Source: Dallia pectoralis
Lineage: Eukaryota > Chordata > Actinopteri > Esociformes > Umbridae
NCBI GenBank assembly: GCA_029465975.1
Contig: CM055753.1
Location: 12,222,663-12,286,662, forward strand
Length of the DNA stretch: 64,000 nt
Reading direction: 5' to 3'
Under the pieces are notes generated by a model. That model had not been told where the DNA came from and made no database searches. It worked only from the letters and a program-made list of their open reading frames with translations. Made by a program: the position numbers and the translations under genes. Positions within the stretch are counted from its first letter, which is position 1; every line of letters begins with the position of its first letter. This document shows, piece after piece, positions 12,532 to 25,700 of this stretch.

Positions 12532-15500
12532 CAACCACACACACAAACACACACACTACATTCCCTCCCTTATGGAGAAGAGAATGACACAGTTAATTAG
12601 CAGATTGGGATTTGCTGCTGAGAGACCGGCAAAGACTCTGGAGGTCTGGACTTGTCAAAACAGAAGAACACCACACACACACACTCACACATACATACAT
12701 ACACACACACACTCACATATACGCACACACACAACAAAACACACATATTCACGTACGCACACACACACACTCACATCTCCACACAGAAGGACTCAGGAGG
12801 TTCCGTATGTGTCAAAACAGCATCTCTGCAATCTGGTCTAACAGATGTACTGCTATTGGAATTAAACTCAGGAGCGGAAAAAGACAGCTTCTATTATGGA
12901 GTCAGTTCTGCTCTCTACATTAATTGTAATATTTTATTTATCTCCTGTTCTTTCTTTTCTCTCTTTCTCGCCTTGCCTCTCTTCGTCGGGAAGTGTCATT
13001 TCTAAATTGAAAATCTCTCATGGTGTTTCCTTGTCAGGCTACTAGAAGATATAGGTCAAAAAGAGGAAATTAGTAATAAAAAAGAGCCAAATTACACCCA
13101 CACACACCAACACACACCAACCAACCGTAATATGTGCCACGGAGAACAGAGATAACATTCAGATCCAATATTCAGATCAGATCCATTTGGTGTAGACTGT
13201 ATGGTGTCTACAGTCTACAGTAGACTATATGGTGTAGACTGTATGGTGTCTACAGTCTACAGTAGACTATATGGTGTAGACTGTATGGTGTCTACAGTCT
13301 ACAGTAGACTATATGGTGTAGACTGTATGGTGTCTACAGTCTACAGTAGACTATATGGTGTAGACTGTATGGTGTCTACAGTCTACAGTAGACTATATGG
13401 TGTAGACTGTATGGTGTCTACAGTCTACAGTAGACTATATGGTGTAGACTGTATGGTGTCTACAGTCTACAGTAGACTATATGGTGTAGACTGTATGGTG
13501 TCTACAGTCTACAGTAGACTATATGGTGCAGACTGTATGGTGTCTACAGTCTACAGTAGACTATATGGTGTAGACTGTATGGTGTCTACAGTCTACAGTA
13601 GACTATATGGTGTAGACTGTATGGTGTCTACAGTCTACAGTAGACTATATGGTGTAGACTGTATGGTGTCTACAGTCTACAGTAGACTGTATGGTGTAGA
13701 CTGTATGGTGTCTACAGTCTACAGTAGACTATATGGTGTAGACTGTATGGTGTCTACAGTCTACAGTAGACTATATGGTGTAGACTGTATGGTGTCTACA
13801 GTCTACAGTAGACTATATGGTGCAGACTGTATGGTGTCTACAGTCTACAGTAGACTATATGGTGTAGACTGTATGGTGTCTACAGTCTACAGTAGACTAT
13901 ATGGTGTAGACTGTATGGTGTCTACAGTCTACAGTAGACTATATGGTGTAGACTGTATGGTGTCTACAGTCTACAGTAGACTATATGGTGTAGACTGTAT
14001 GGTGTCTACAGTCTACAGTAGACTATATGGTGTAGACTGTATGGTGTCTACAGTCTACAGTAGACTATATGGTGTAGACTGTATGGTGTCTACAGTCTAC
14101 AGTAGACTATATGGTGCAGACTGTATGGTGTCTACAGTCTACAGTAGACTATATGGTGTAGACTGTATGGTGTCTACAGTCTACAGTAGACTATATGGTG
14201 TAGACTGTATGGTGTCTACAGTCTACAGTAGACTATATGGTGCAGACTGTAGAGACACAGTGTAGTACATTCTGCAGTGTTTGTCTGGACTTTAGGACAC
14301 GCTGGTTCAGATGCTTTCCATTAAACTCTAATCATTCCATCTCTGGCAGGCAGAATATAGGTTTGCTTCCAATAAGTAATATCATCTCATAATTGTTTCC
14401 AAATGTAGTCATGTTTCACTCCTGTCCGTCTCTCTGACAGAATTCCACACTAACCATAGAAGAGTTCCACTCTAAGCTGCAAGAAGCAACCAACTTCCCA
14501 CTGCGCCCTTTTGTCATCCCATTCCTGAAGGTATGTCGTATTGCACCAGTCCAACCAGCTCACCACAGATCTGGAAATGATTTAAGCAGATTTGAAACAC
14601 AGATGTGCATATTACCCAGCTTTCCCTTCTTTTATGGCAGCCAGGCCCTACATGGCTACATCCCTGTGTGTCAAAAACCAGTGAATGTCCTCTGTTAGGG
14701 ATTTCATTTGATCTATTTATTTTCTCTCTGACTTCGTTCAACAGAAATTATATCAACCCTCACTATGAACTAACTCAACTTAACTCCAAAAAATTATGAC
14801 CATACAAATAACATTTAAATAAATAACATTGATCATCTCCTAAGAAAGGCACATATCCAGGTCTGGGTAAATTAGATGTAGTCAACGTGTTCTGATGCAG
14901 GAGAAATGGGCAGGAGTAAAGATCTGAGGAGAAATGGGCAGGAGTAAAGATCTGAGGAGAAATGGACAGGAGTAAAGACCTGAGGAGAAATGGGCAGGAG
15001 TAAAGACCTGAGGAGAAATGGACCGGAGTAAAGACCTGAGGAGAAATGGACAGGAGTAAAGACCTGAGGAGAAATGGACAGGAGTAAAGATCTGAGGAGA
15101 AATGGACAGGAGTAAAGATCTGAGGAGAAATGGACAGGAGTAAAGACCTGAGGAGAAATGGACCGGAGTAAAGATCTGGGCTAATATGCTAAGTGCAGAC
15201 GACTGGGTCAGAGCATCTCTAAAACGGTCAGACTTGTGAGGTGCTCCTGGTCAGAACCTAAATACTGTGGCACAGTAGAGGGACAAACCACACACCAACG
15301 CAGTAAAGGATGTCTAGTCTGGTCTGAACTGACAGAAGGTCTACTGTGGCACAGAACATGTTATTGATGGTTACATGAGGAATGTGTCACAACACACAGT
15401 GCATCAAACCCTGCTGTATATAGAGATGTGTCGCTGTGGCCGTTTGGTGCCTATTTGTCTGCATATTAGGCAGGTTGTCATACAGTTTTGGCTTATCAGA

Positions 15501-15959
15501 GTATATACGGTACTTTGAGAAAAGTAACAGTTGTTGACCTGTCCTGTCATCCATACAATTGTGTCACAACACCATAATGTGTTTACTAGTGATAATACGT
15601 TTATCAGAAAGTCCTGTAGACCACCAAACTCTGACTCAGATATGTCTCTCTCCCTCTCATTTTAATTCAATGGGCTTTATTGGCATGAGAGACATGTGTT
15701 TACATTGACCACAGCATTGGAAATTGAACACAAGTACATATAATGAATACCTTAATACCGTTTGACAATATATCCGTTGTGTAGAGATGTGCATCTAATC
15801 TCTGGCCAGGGTGGTGAATTTAGAGGTAAAGACAGTGTGGTTTTTGTGGCACTGATGTTCCTCTCTCTCTCTCTCCATCCCCCTCTATATCTGCATCTTA
15901 CCATATGGTACCTGTATCATTGTGTCTGTGGGGAGTTTTCTCTGCTAATTTTAGTGCTC

Positions 15960-16003
<44 letters not shown>

Positions 16004-16018
16004 TCTCTGTCTCTCTCA

Positions 16019-16066
<48 letters not shown>

Positions 16067-17128
16067 TGAGGGGTGTTTAATGCCAGCATCCATATGGCTG
16101 AGAGCATGGAGGAGGAACAGTAGCTTTTACAGGAGCCTGCTGTAGACAGCTCTACCCCTCCCCCCTTCATATCCCACAGTTTGGTGAAGAAGAGGGAGAA
16201 GAGAGGGAAAGAGAGACAGAGGCAGTGATGTATTTTGTTGTTTCAACCGGTGTCAGTACAAGCTAGCTGTTGTTACTGACACTAGTCATTATCAGCTGGT
16301 CTGTTGGCCATTATCTCTTTAGTAACAAGATGTAGAGACCGAGAGAGGACATAAAGAGGACATAAAGAGAGGACTTAGAGAGAGGACTTAGAGAGAGGAC
16401 ATAAAGAGAGGACATAAAGAGAGGACATAGAGAGAGGACATAAAGAGAGGACATAAAGAGAGGACATAAAGAGAGGACATAGAGAGGACATAAAGAGAGG
16501 ACATAAAGAGAGGACATAGAGAGAGGACATAGAGAGAGTGTGTGTGCACAAGGGTGTGTCGGCGTGTGTGTGTGTGTATCAGATGTTGACCACTGTCTCC
16601 CCCTACAGGCCAACCTGCCGTTACTCCAGCGTGAGTTGCTTCACTGCGCCCGGCTAGCCAAGCAAAACCCGGCCCAGTACCTGGCCCAGCACGAACAGCT
16701 CCTCCTTGACACCTCCTCTACCACCTCGCCGGTCGACTCCTCAGAACTCCTTCTGGACCCTAACGACAACGGCAAAAGGAGAACACCTGACAGGTAAGGC
16801 TCCGCCCCCGACTCTCTAAGCGTATTTAAACGGTGGAACATACAGTGAGACTGTCATAATGGCTGCCGGTTCTGCCGGTTCTGCTGCCACAGGAAAACCC
16901 TGAGCAAAGAGCTGAAACACATTTGGTTTAACAAGCAACAATAAAAAAGGGTTTCTATTTTTATTTCCGTGGGTTGCCCTAAGCACTTCCCGACACACTG
17001 TTCACACACACACACACGACCGGTACCAGTACTCTCTACCTGGTGAATGTTACTGAAATGTAGGTTTGATTTGATGCGTGACACAATAAAACAGTGGCCA
17101 GCCATAGATGTGTGTGTCTGATGTCTGT

Positions 17129-17176
<48 letters not shown>

Positions 17177-19693
17177 TGTCTGTACGTGTGTGTGATGTCT
17201 GTACGTGTGTGTGTGCCTCTTTGAACTATAAACTGGAGGAGCAACCTGGGTTTCTTTAATGCAGAAGAGAGGAAATAAAATGTCTGAATCCGAGTAGATG
17301 AATAATTCCCTCCTCAGATACCAGGAGGATGTGTGATGCCAGGATGAGATGATGCCTTCTCTGAAATACCCGGGTATTGTGCTACACGTGGGGAGGTAGG
17401 GGGTGTCCCAAATGAAACTATAGATGTGCTCTAGTGCACTACTTCTGGCCGGGTCCCTACAACAGGACTGGGGTGTGGTTTGGGACCTGAGTCTGGGGAA
17501 TAAAACAAAGGCGCTAGATAACACATACAGATGAGAGTCCGGCATCTATACAGCTGTGGTAAGCTCTTCTCAGCCAGGCTCAGCAGCTCGCTCCTGATTG
17601 GTCGACAGAAATGGAAAATCGGAATGGGAAGGATAGAACACCGGGTCTATAATCACAGGATAATGTAGTCATGGGTCTATAATCACAGGATAATGCAGTC
17701 GTGGGTCTATAATCACAGGATAATGCAGTCGTGGGTCTATAATCACAGGATAATGTAGTCATGGGTCTATAATCACAGGATAATGTAGTCGTGGGTCTAT
17801 AATCACAGGATAATGCAGTCGTGGGTCTATAATCACAGGATAATGCAGTCGTGGGTCTATAATCACAGGATAATGCAGTCATGGGTCTATAATCACAGGA
17901 TAATGCAGTCGTGGGTCTATAATCACAGGATAATGCAGTCGTGGGTCTATAATCACAGGATAATGCAGTCATGGGTCTATAATCACAGGATAATGCAGTC
18001 GTGGGTCTATAATCACAGGATAATGTAGTCGTGGGTCTATAATCACAGGATAATGCAGTCGTGGGTCTATAATCACAGGATAATGTAGTCGTGGGTCTAT
18101 AATCACAGGATAATGCAGTCATGGGTCTATAATCAGAGGATAATGCAGTCATGAGTCTATAATCACAGGATAATGCAGTCGTGGGTCTATAATCACAGGA
18201 TAATGCAGTCATGAGTCTATAATCACAGGATAATGTAGTCGTGGGTCTATAATCACAGGATAATGCAGTCGTGGGTCTATAATCACAGGATAATGTAGTC
18301 GTGGGTCTATAATCACAGGATAATGTAGTCGTGGGTCTATAATCACAGGATAATGCAGTCATGGGTCTATAATCACAGGATAATGTAGTCGTGGGTCTAT
18401 AATCACAGGATAATGCAGTCATGGGTCTATAATCACAGGATAATGCAGTCGTGGGTCTATAATCACAGGATAATGTAGTCATGGGTCTATAATCACAGGA
18501 TAATGCAGTCGTGGGTCTATAATCACAGGATAATGTAGTCGTGGGTCTATAATCACAGGATAATGCAGTCGTGGGTCTATAATCACAGGATAATGTAGTC
18601 GTGGGTCTATAATCACAGGATAATGCAGTCATGGGTCTATAATCACAGGATAATGCAGTCATGGGTCTATAATCACAGGATAATGTAGTCGTGGGTCTAT
18701 AATCACAGGATAATGCAGTCGTGGGTCTATAATCACAGGATAATGTAGTCGTGGGTCTATAATCACAGGATAATGTAGTCATGGGTCTATAATCACAGGA
18801 TAATGCAGTCATGGGTCTATAATCACAGGATAATGCAGTCGTGGGTCTATAATCACAGGATAATGCAGTCATGGGTCTATAATCACAGGATAATGCAGTC
18901 ATGGGTCTATAATCACAGGATAATGCAGTCGTGGGTCTATAATCACAGGATAATGTAGTCGTGGGTCTATAATCACAGGATAATGCAGTCGTGGGTCTAT
19001 AATCACAGGATAATGTAGTCGTGGGTCTATAATCACAGGATAATGCAGTCATGGGTCTATAATCAGAGGATAATGCAGTCATGAGTCTATAATCACAGGA
19101 TAATGCAGTCGTGGGTCTATAATCACAGGATAATGCAGTCATGAGTCTATAATCACAGGATAATGTAGTCGTGGGTCTATAATCACAGGATAATGCAGTC
19201 GTGGGTCTATAATCACAGGATAATGTAGTCGTGGGTCTATAATCACAGGATAATGTAGTCGTGGGTCTATAATCACAGGATAATGCAGTCATGGGTCTAT
19301 AATCACAGGATAATGTAGTCGTGGGTCTATAATCACAGGATAATGCAGTCATGGGTCTATAATCACAGGATAATGCAGTCATGGGTCTATAATCACAGGA
19401 TAATGTAGTCATGGGTCTATAATCACAGGATAATGCAGTCATGGGTCTATAATCACAGGATAATGCAGTCATGGGTCTATAATCACAGGATAATGTAGTC
19501 ATGGGTCTATAATCACAGGATAATGCAGTCGTGGGTCTATAATCACAGGATAATGCAGTCATTATTACCATGTATGATCATGTTTATATGTTAGGTTATG
19601 TATCATGTATGATAATGTTTATGAGGGGTTAGAGAAGAGAGAAAAGGAGATATGTCTGTGGGTGTGTGGGTGTGTGTGTGTCTGTGTGTGTGT

Positions 19694-19726
<33 letters not shown>

Positions 19727-22700
19727 TGTGTGTGTGTGGGTGTGTGTGTGTGTGTGTGGGTGTGTGTGTGTGTGTGTGGGTGTGTGTGTGTGTGTGTGTG
19801 TGTGAAGCATATGGATAAAGATGGATGAGCATTAGAAGCCCATAAAAACATCTCATTAGGAGGTTCAATCTGTTCCTGCAGTAGTGGAATGGTGAGGGGG
19901 GTAGTTTGTCCGGGGGGAGGAGGGGGAGTGGAGGGGGTGACACAAACTGGGGGGGCATTAGTGATATACACACACATACTGGGCATGTTTATAGCTGACA
20001 CGTTTTCGATTTGTAGGCTTGTAATTAACATCCTGAACTTGGACGTCGTTACAGTCTTGTTTAGGGACAGAACAACTTGGTTCTTCACCTTGTCGGGATT
20101 CGAACCAGCAACCTCACGTACTTACCCAACACACAAATCATTCATTATAATACGTACTAATACACATTCCCAGGCATTAGAGGACCATAATTCACCGTAG
20201 TCTCGGGTCGCAGACTAAACTGTTCTCCCTCTCTGTCTTCACCCCTCCTCCTCCTCCCACCCTCCAGAACCAAAGAGAACGGTTTTGACCGGGACGGACC
20301 ACTGCACATGGAACACCCCAGTAAGCGGACGTGTACAATTAGCCCGGCGGGCCAGCGGTTCAGCCCGTCCTCTGATCTACCGTACCAACCGAACGGCCTG
20401 GCCCACGGGCACCCTACGCCCACACCCCCTCCCCCCACACAGCACTACCGGCTGGACGACATGGTCCTGGCACACACTTACAGAGACTCCACCCACTACA
20501 GGCACTCCAACCACGGGCACCGAGACGCCAGACCCCGGCAACTAGGTGAGGATGGACGGTGGAGGTTAGGGAACGAGAGGATAGAGGGGGGAGGCGAGAG
20601 ATGGGGAGGAGGGAATGAGAGGAGAGATGGGGAGGAGGGAATGAGAGGAGAGAGGGGGGGAGGGAATGAGAGGAGAGATGGGGAGGAGGGAATGAGAGGA
20701 GAGATGGGGAGGAGGGAATGAGAGGAGAGAGGGGGGGAGGGAATGAGAGGAGAGATGGGGAGGAGGGAATGAGAGGAGAGAGGGGGAGGGAATGAGAGGA
20801 GAGAGGGGGGAGAGCTTTTGAGGATGATATTAATGTATTCATCCTTGATTTGAAATTCAAGCTTCAGGTGTAGTTTCAGAGACTTAGAGATAATCCTCGG
20901 TATAAACTGTGCCTGGCGAATATGACTGAGGATATCTCTAAAGCAATATCTGAGTCCATCTCTATCGATAAGATTGGCAATACATTTGAATCCCAGAAGC
21001 TATGTCAAAAATGATAATTGGGAATATTTATGACGATGTCTCAAAAATGTGAAGCAATCTTTGAAATGATTATTAAGGATTTCTCTGAGGATATGATGAG
21101 TGGACTCTGGTTTGGGACACACACTTATTTTGGTTGGAGGGAATCTTGCTGCACATTCATTAACATTTTATTTGTCTCCCTCCCTCTCCCTCTCTCTCCC
21201 TCTCTCTCTCTCTTTCCCTCTCTCTCTCTTTCTCTCTCTCCCTGTATTTCTCTCCCTCTCTCTCCCTCTCTCTCCCTCTCTCTTTCTCTCTCTCCCTGTA
21301 TTTCTCTCCCTCTCTCTCCCTCTCTCTCTCTTTCTCTCTCTCCCTTTATTTCTCTCCCTCTCTCTTCTCTCTCTCTCTCTCTCTTTCCCTCTCTCTCTCC
21401 CGGCTGTGATGAAGGGATTCACGGAGCTCGCCAGGAGGAGGTGATTGACCACCGGTTAACGGACAGAGAGTGGGCAGAAGAATGGAAGCACCTTGACCAT
21501 GTAAGAAAAGTAATAACATTTTTATTACTATACCAAGTGTGCCGTCCTGTTACGGTGTCTTTAAATAACCTGTGTTTCAACATATATATGTTCTGAAAAT
21601 ACCCGCAAATTCAGACGAGAAAATGTGACACCATAGGTGTGAAAATCAACACTCTCACTCTAGGTGTACATGCAGGACACACCAAAAAAGTGATACATTA
21701 ACACTTTTTGTGTTGACATTTTGACACTATCATGGACTTGGATTTAAGCAAAATTCCAGTTGTTTCATCAGTCCTATTTGCATATATCCCAGCATCCCTT
21801 TTAAGGAAATGTGAGAAATATCCACCCTTGATTGGTTTTGTTAGTGACAGAGATCTGGTTGTTGCACTGCATAATTAACCTTTCTGATGTCGACGCTGAT
21901 GCCACGTGTTTAGGATCCATTTAGAACTGGGTTCTGATGTGTTATGGATCCATTAGGGTTCTGATGTGATATGGATCCATTTAGAACTGGGTTCTGATGT
22001 GATATGGATCCATTCAGACTGGGTTCTGATGTGATATGGATCCATTTAGAACTGGGTTCTGATGTGATATGGATCCATTCAGACTGGGTTCTGATGTGTT
22101 ATGGATCCATTCAGACTGGGTTCTGATGTGATATGGATCCATTCAGACTGGGTTCTGATGTGTTATGGATCCATTCAGACTGGGTTCTGATGTGTTATGG
22201 ATCCATTCAGACTGGGTTCTGATGTGTTATGGATCCATTCAGACTGGGTTCTGATGTGTTATGGATCCATTCAGACTGGGTTCTGATGTGTTATGGATCC
22301 ATTCAGACTGGGTTCTGATGTGTTATGGATCCATTCAGACTGGGTTCTGATGTGATATGGATCCATTCAGACTGGGTTCTGATGTGTTATGGATCCATTC
22401 AGACTGGGTTCTGATGTGTTATGGATCCATTCAGACTGGGTTCTGATGTGTTATGGATCCATTCAGACTGGGTTCTGATGTGTTATGGATCCATTCAGAC
22501 TGGGTTCTGATGTGTTATGGATCCATTCAGACTGGGTTCTGATGTGTTATGGATCCATTCAGACTGGGTTCTGATGTGATATGGATCCATTCAGACTGGG
22601 TTCTGATGTGTTATGGATCCATTTAGAACTGGGTTCTGATGTGTTATGGATCCATTCAGACTGGGTTCTGATGTGTTATGGATCCATTCAGACTGGGTTG

Positions 22701-25700
22701 TGGAACTTGAACTTCGATAATGTGTGCAGTGAACCCGGCTGCGTTTATATTGGATTAGATTAGAAAGTGACTAAAACAAACTATTATGAAAATCGCCTTT
22801 CAACAAAGCATTCGTAGAAAGCTAAAACCCTCAATCTAACTGACACAAGTAATGTAACCCTAAACCTAACCCTAAACCTAACCCTAAACCTAACCCTGTG
22901 TATAACTGACACAAGTAATGTAACTCGTTTACACCAGAGCTTAACGTCTCTAGGATTTCCTGTGTGTGTCACACAAAATGCGTCCATATTCGCTGTGTGT
23001 GTGTTGTCTACAGGTGTAAATTAGACTTTATGTGTGCGTACTCGTTGTGTGTGTGTGTGTGTGTTGTCTACAGGTGTAAATTAGACTTTATGTGTGCGTA
23101 CTCGTTGTGTGTGTGTGTGTGTTGTCTACAGGTGTAAATTAGACTTTATGTGTGCGTACTCGTTGTGTGTGTGTGTGTTGTCTACAGGTGTAAATTAGAC
23201 TTTATGTGTGCGTACTCGTTGTGTGTGTGTGTGTGTGTGTTGTCTACAGGTGTAAATTAGACTTTATGTGTGCGTACTCGTTGTGTGTGTGTGTGTTGTC
23301 TACAGGTGTAAATTAGACTTTATGTGTGCGTACTCATTGTGTGTGTGTGTGTGTTGTCTACAGGTGTAAATTAGACTTTATGCGTTCGTACTCGTTGTGT
23401 GTGTGTGTGTTGTCTACAGGTGTAAATTAGACTTTATGCGTTCGTACTCGTTGTGTGTGTGTGTGTTGTCTACAGGTGTAAATTAGACTTTATGCGTTCG
23501 TACTCGTTGTGTGTGTGTGTGTTGTCTACAGGTGTAAATTAGACTTTATGCGTTCGTACTCGTTGTGTGTGTGTGTTGTCTACAGGTGTAAATTAGACTT
23601 TATGCGTTCGTACTCGTTGTGTGTGTGTTGTCTACAGGTGTAAATTAGACTTTATGCGTTCGTACTCGTTGTGTGTGTGTTGTCTACAGGTGTAAATTAG
23701 ACTTTATGCGTTCGTACTCGTTGTGTGTTTGCACTCAGCGCCTTGCCCCTCCTCAGCTGCTGAACTGCATCATGGACATGGTGGAGAAGACGCGGCGTTC
23801 CCTCACCGTTCTGCGTCGGTGTCAGGAGGCCGACAGGGAGGAGCTTAACTACTGGATCAGACGATACAGCGACGCTGAGGACATGAAGAAAGGAGCGAGC
23901 AGCACTCAGATCAGGCAGCAGAGTCCGGCCACGCAGAACAACACGCCAGGTATCAGCCAGTCATTATAGTACGGGGGGTTCTAGCCAGGCATTATAGTAC
24001 AGGAGGTATCAGCCAGTCTTTATAGTACGGGTGGTATCTGCCAGGCATTATAGTACAGGAGGTATCAGCCAGGCATTATAGTACGGGAGGTATCTGCCAG
24101 TCATTATAGTACGGGAGGTATCTGCCAGTCATTATAGTACGGGAGATATCTGCCAGTCATTATAGTACGGGTGGTATCTGCCAGTCATTATAGTATGGGA
24201 GGTATCTGCCAGTCATTATAGTATGGGAGGTATCTGCCAGTCATTAGAGTACGGGAGGTATCTGCCAGTCATTATAGTACGGGTGGTATCTGCCAGTCAT
24301 TATAGTACGGGTGGTATCTGCCAGTCATTATAGTATGGGAGGTATCTGCCAGTCATTATAGTATGGGAGGTATCTGCCAGTCATTAGAGTACGGGAGGTA
24401 TCTGCCAGTCATTATAGTACGGGTGGTATCTGCCAGTCATTATAGTACGGGTGGTATCTGCCAGTCATTATAGTACGGGTGGTTCTACCCAGTCATTATA
24501 GTATGGGAGGTATCTGCCAGTCATTATAGTACGGGAGGTATCTGCCAGTCATTATAGTACGGGTGGTATCTGCCAGTCATTAGAGTACGGGAGGTATCTG
24601 CCAGTCATTATAGTACGGGTGGTATCTGCCAGTCATTAGAGTACGGGAGGTATCTGCCAGTCATTATAGTACGGGAGGTATCTGCCAGTCATTATAGTAC
24701 GGGTGGTATCTGCCAGTCATTATAGTACGGGTGGTATCTGCCAGTCATTATAGTACGGGTGGTTCTACCCAGTCATTATAGTATGGGAGGTATCTGCCAG
24801 TCATTATAGTACGGGAGGTATCTGCCAGTCATTATAGTACGGGTGGTATCTGCCAGTCATTAGAGTACGGGAGGTATCTGCCAGTCATTATAGTACGGGT
24901 GGTATCTGCCAGTCATTAGAGTACGGGAGGTATCTGCCAGTCATTATAGTACGGGAGGTATCTGCCAGTCATTATAGTAAGGGGGTATCTGCCAGTCATT
25001 ATAGTACGGGTGATATCTGCCAGTCATTACAGTACGGGAGGTATCTGCCAGTCATTATAGTACGGGAGGTTCTAGACAGGCATTATAGTACGGGAGGTAT
25101 CTGCCAGTCATTATAGTACAGGTGGTATCTGCCAGTCATTATAGTACGGGTGGTTCTACCCAGTCATTATAGTACGGGTGGTATCTGCCAGGGTTGGGTT
25201 CATGACAGTGCTGTGTTTGTGTTCCAGAGATTCACAGGGAACATCTTCATCGACCTGGAACGACTGGATACGTCCCTGAGGAGATCTGGAAAAAGGCTGG
25301 TGAGGGTCTTTGTTTCTGCTGTCGTTGAATTATACTGATATTAGCATTAAATTATAAAATCACTATCACCCCCTTCTTCATGAAAAATCTACTATCAACA
25401 AATTCTTTAAAACCACTAGCACCTCCTTTATGAAAAACCACTAGCACCTCCTTTATGAAAAACCACTAGCACCTCCTTTATGAAAAACCACTAGCACCTC
25501 CTTTATTAAAAACCACTAGCACCTCCTTTATGAAAAACCACTAGCACCTCCTTTATGAAAAACCACTAGCACCTCCTTTATGAAAAACCACTTGCACCTC
25601 CTTTATGAAAAACCACTAGCACCTCCTTTATGAAAAACCACTAGCACCTCCTTTATGAAAAACCACTAGCACCTCCTTTTCACTCTATTGAACAACTTTG

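Noticed and set aside
17580..19571. 663-codon minus-strand open frame
   Set aside because: It is exactly the 30-bp minisatellite read in a period of ten codons. There is no splice or homology support, and it lies in a runx1t1 intron.
20078..20150. Functional tRNA gene
   Set aside because: Only a B-box-like half is visible and the rest fits a degraded SINE; no cloverleaf can be formed.
23000..23735. Extra coding exons starting at each TCTACAG
   Set aside because: The following GTGTAAATTAGAC hits a stop in the required frame (TAA or TAG) and no donor-bounded conserved peptide exists.
25150..25338. Open frame reading RFTGNIFIDLERLDTS over a runx1t1 exon
   Set aside because: It is the wrong frame. 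The correct frame, set by both neighbouring exons, gives IHREHLHRPGTTGYVPEE, as in the family.
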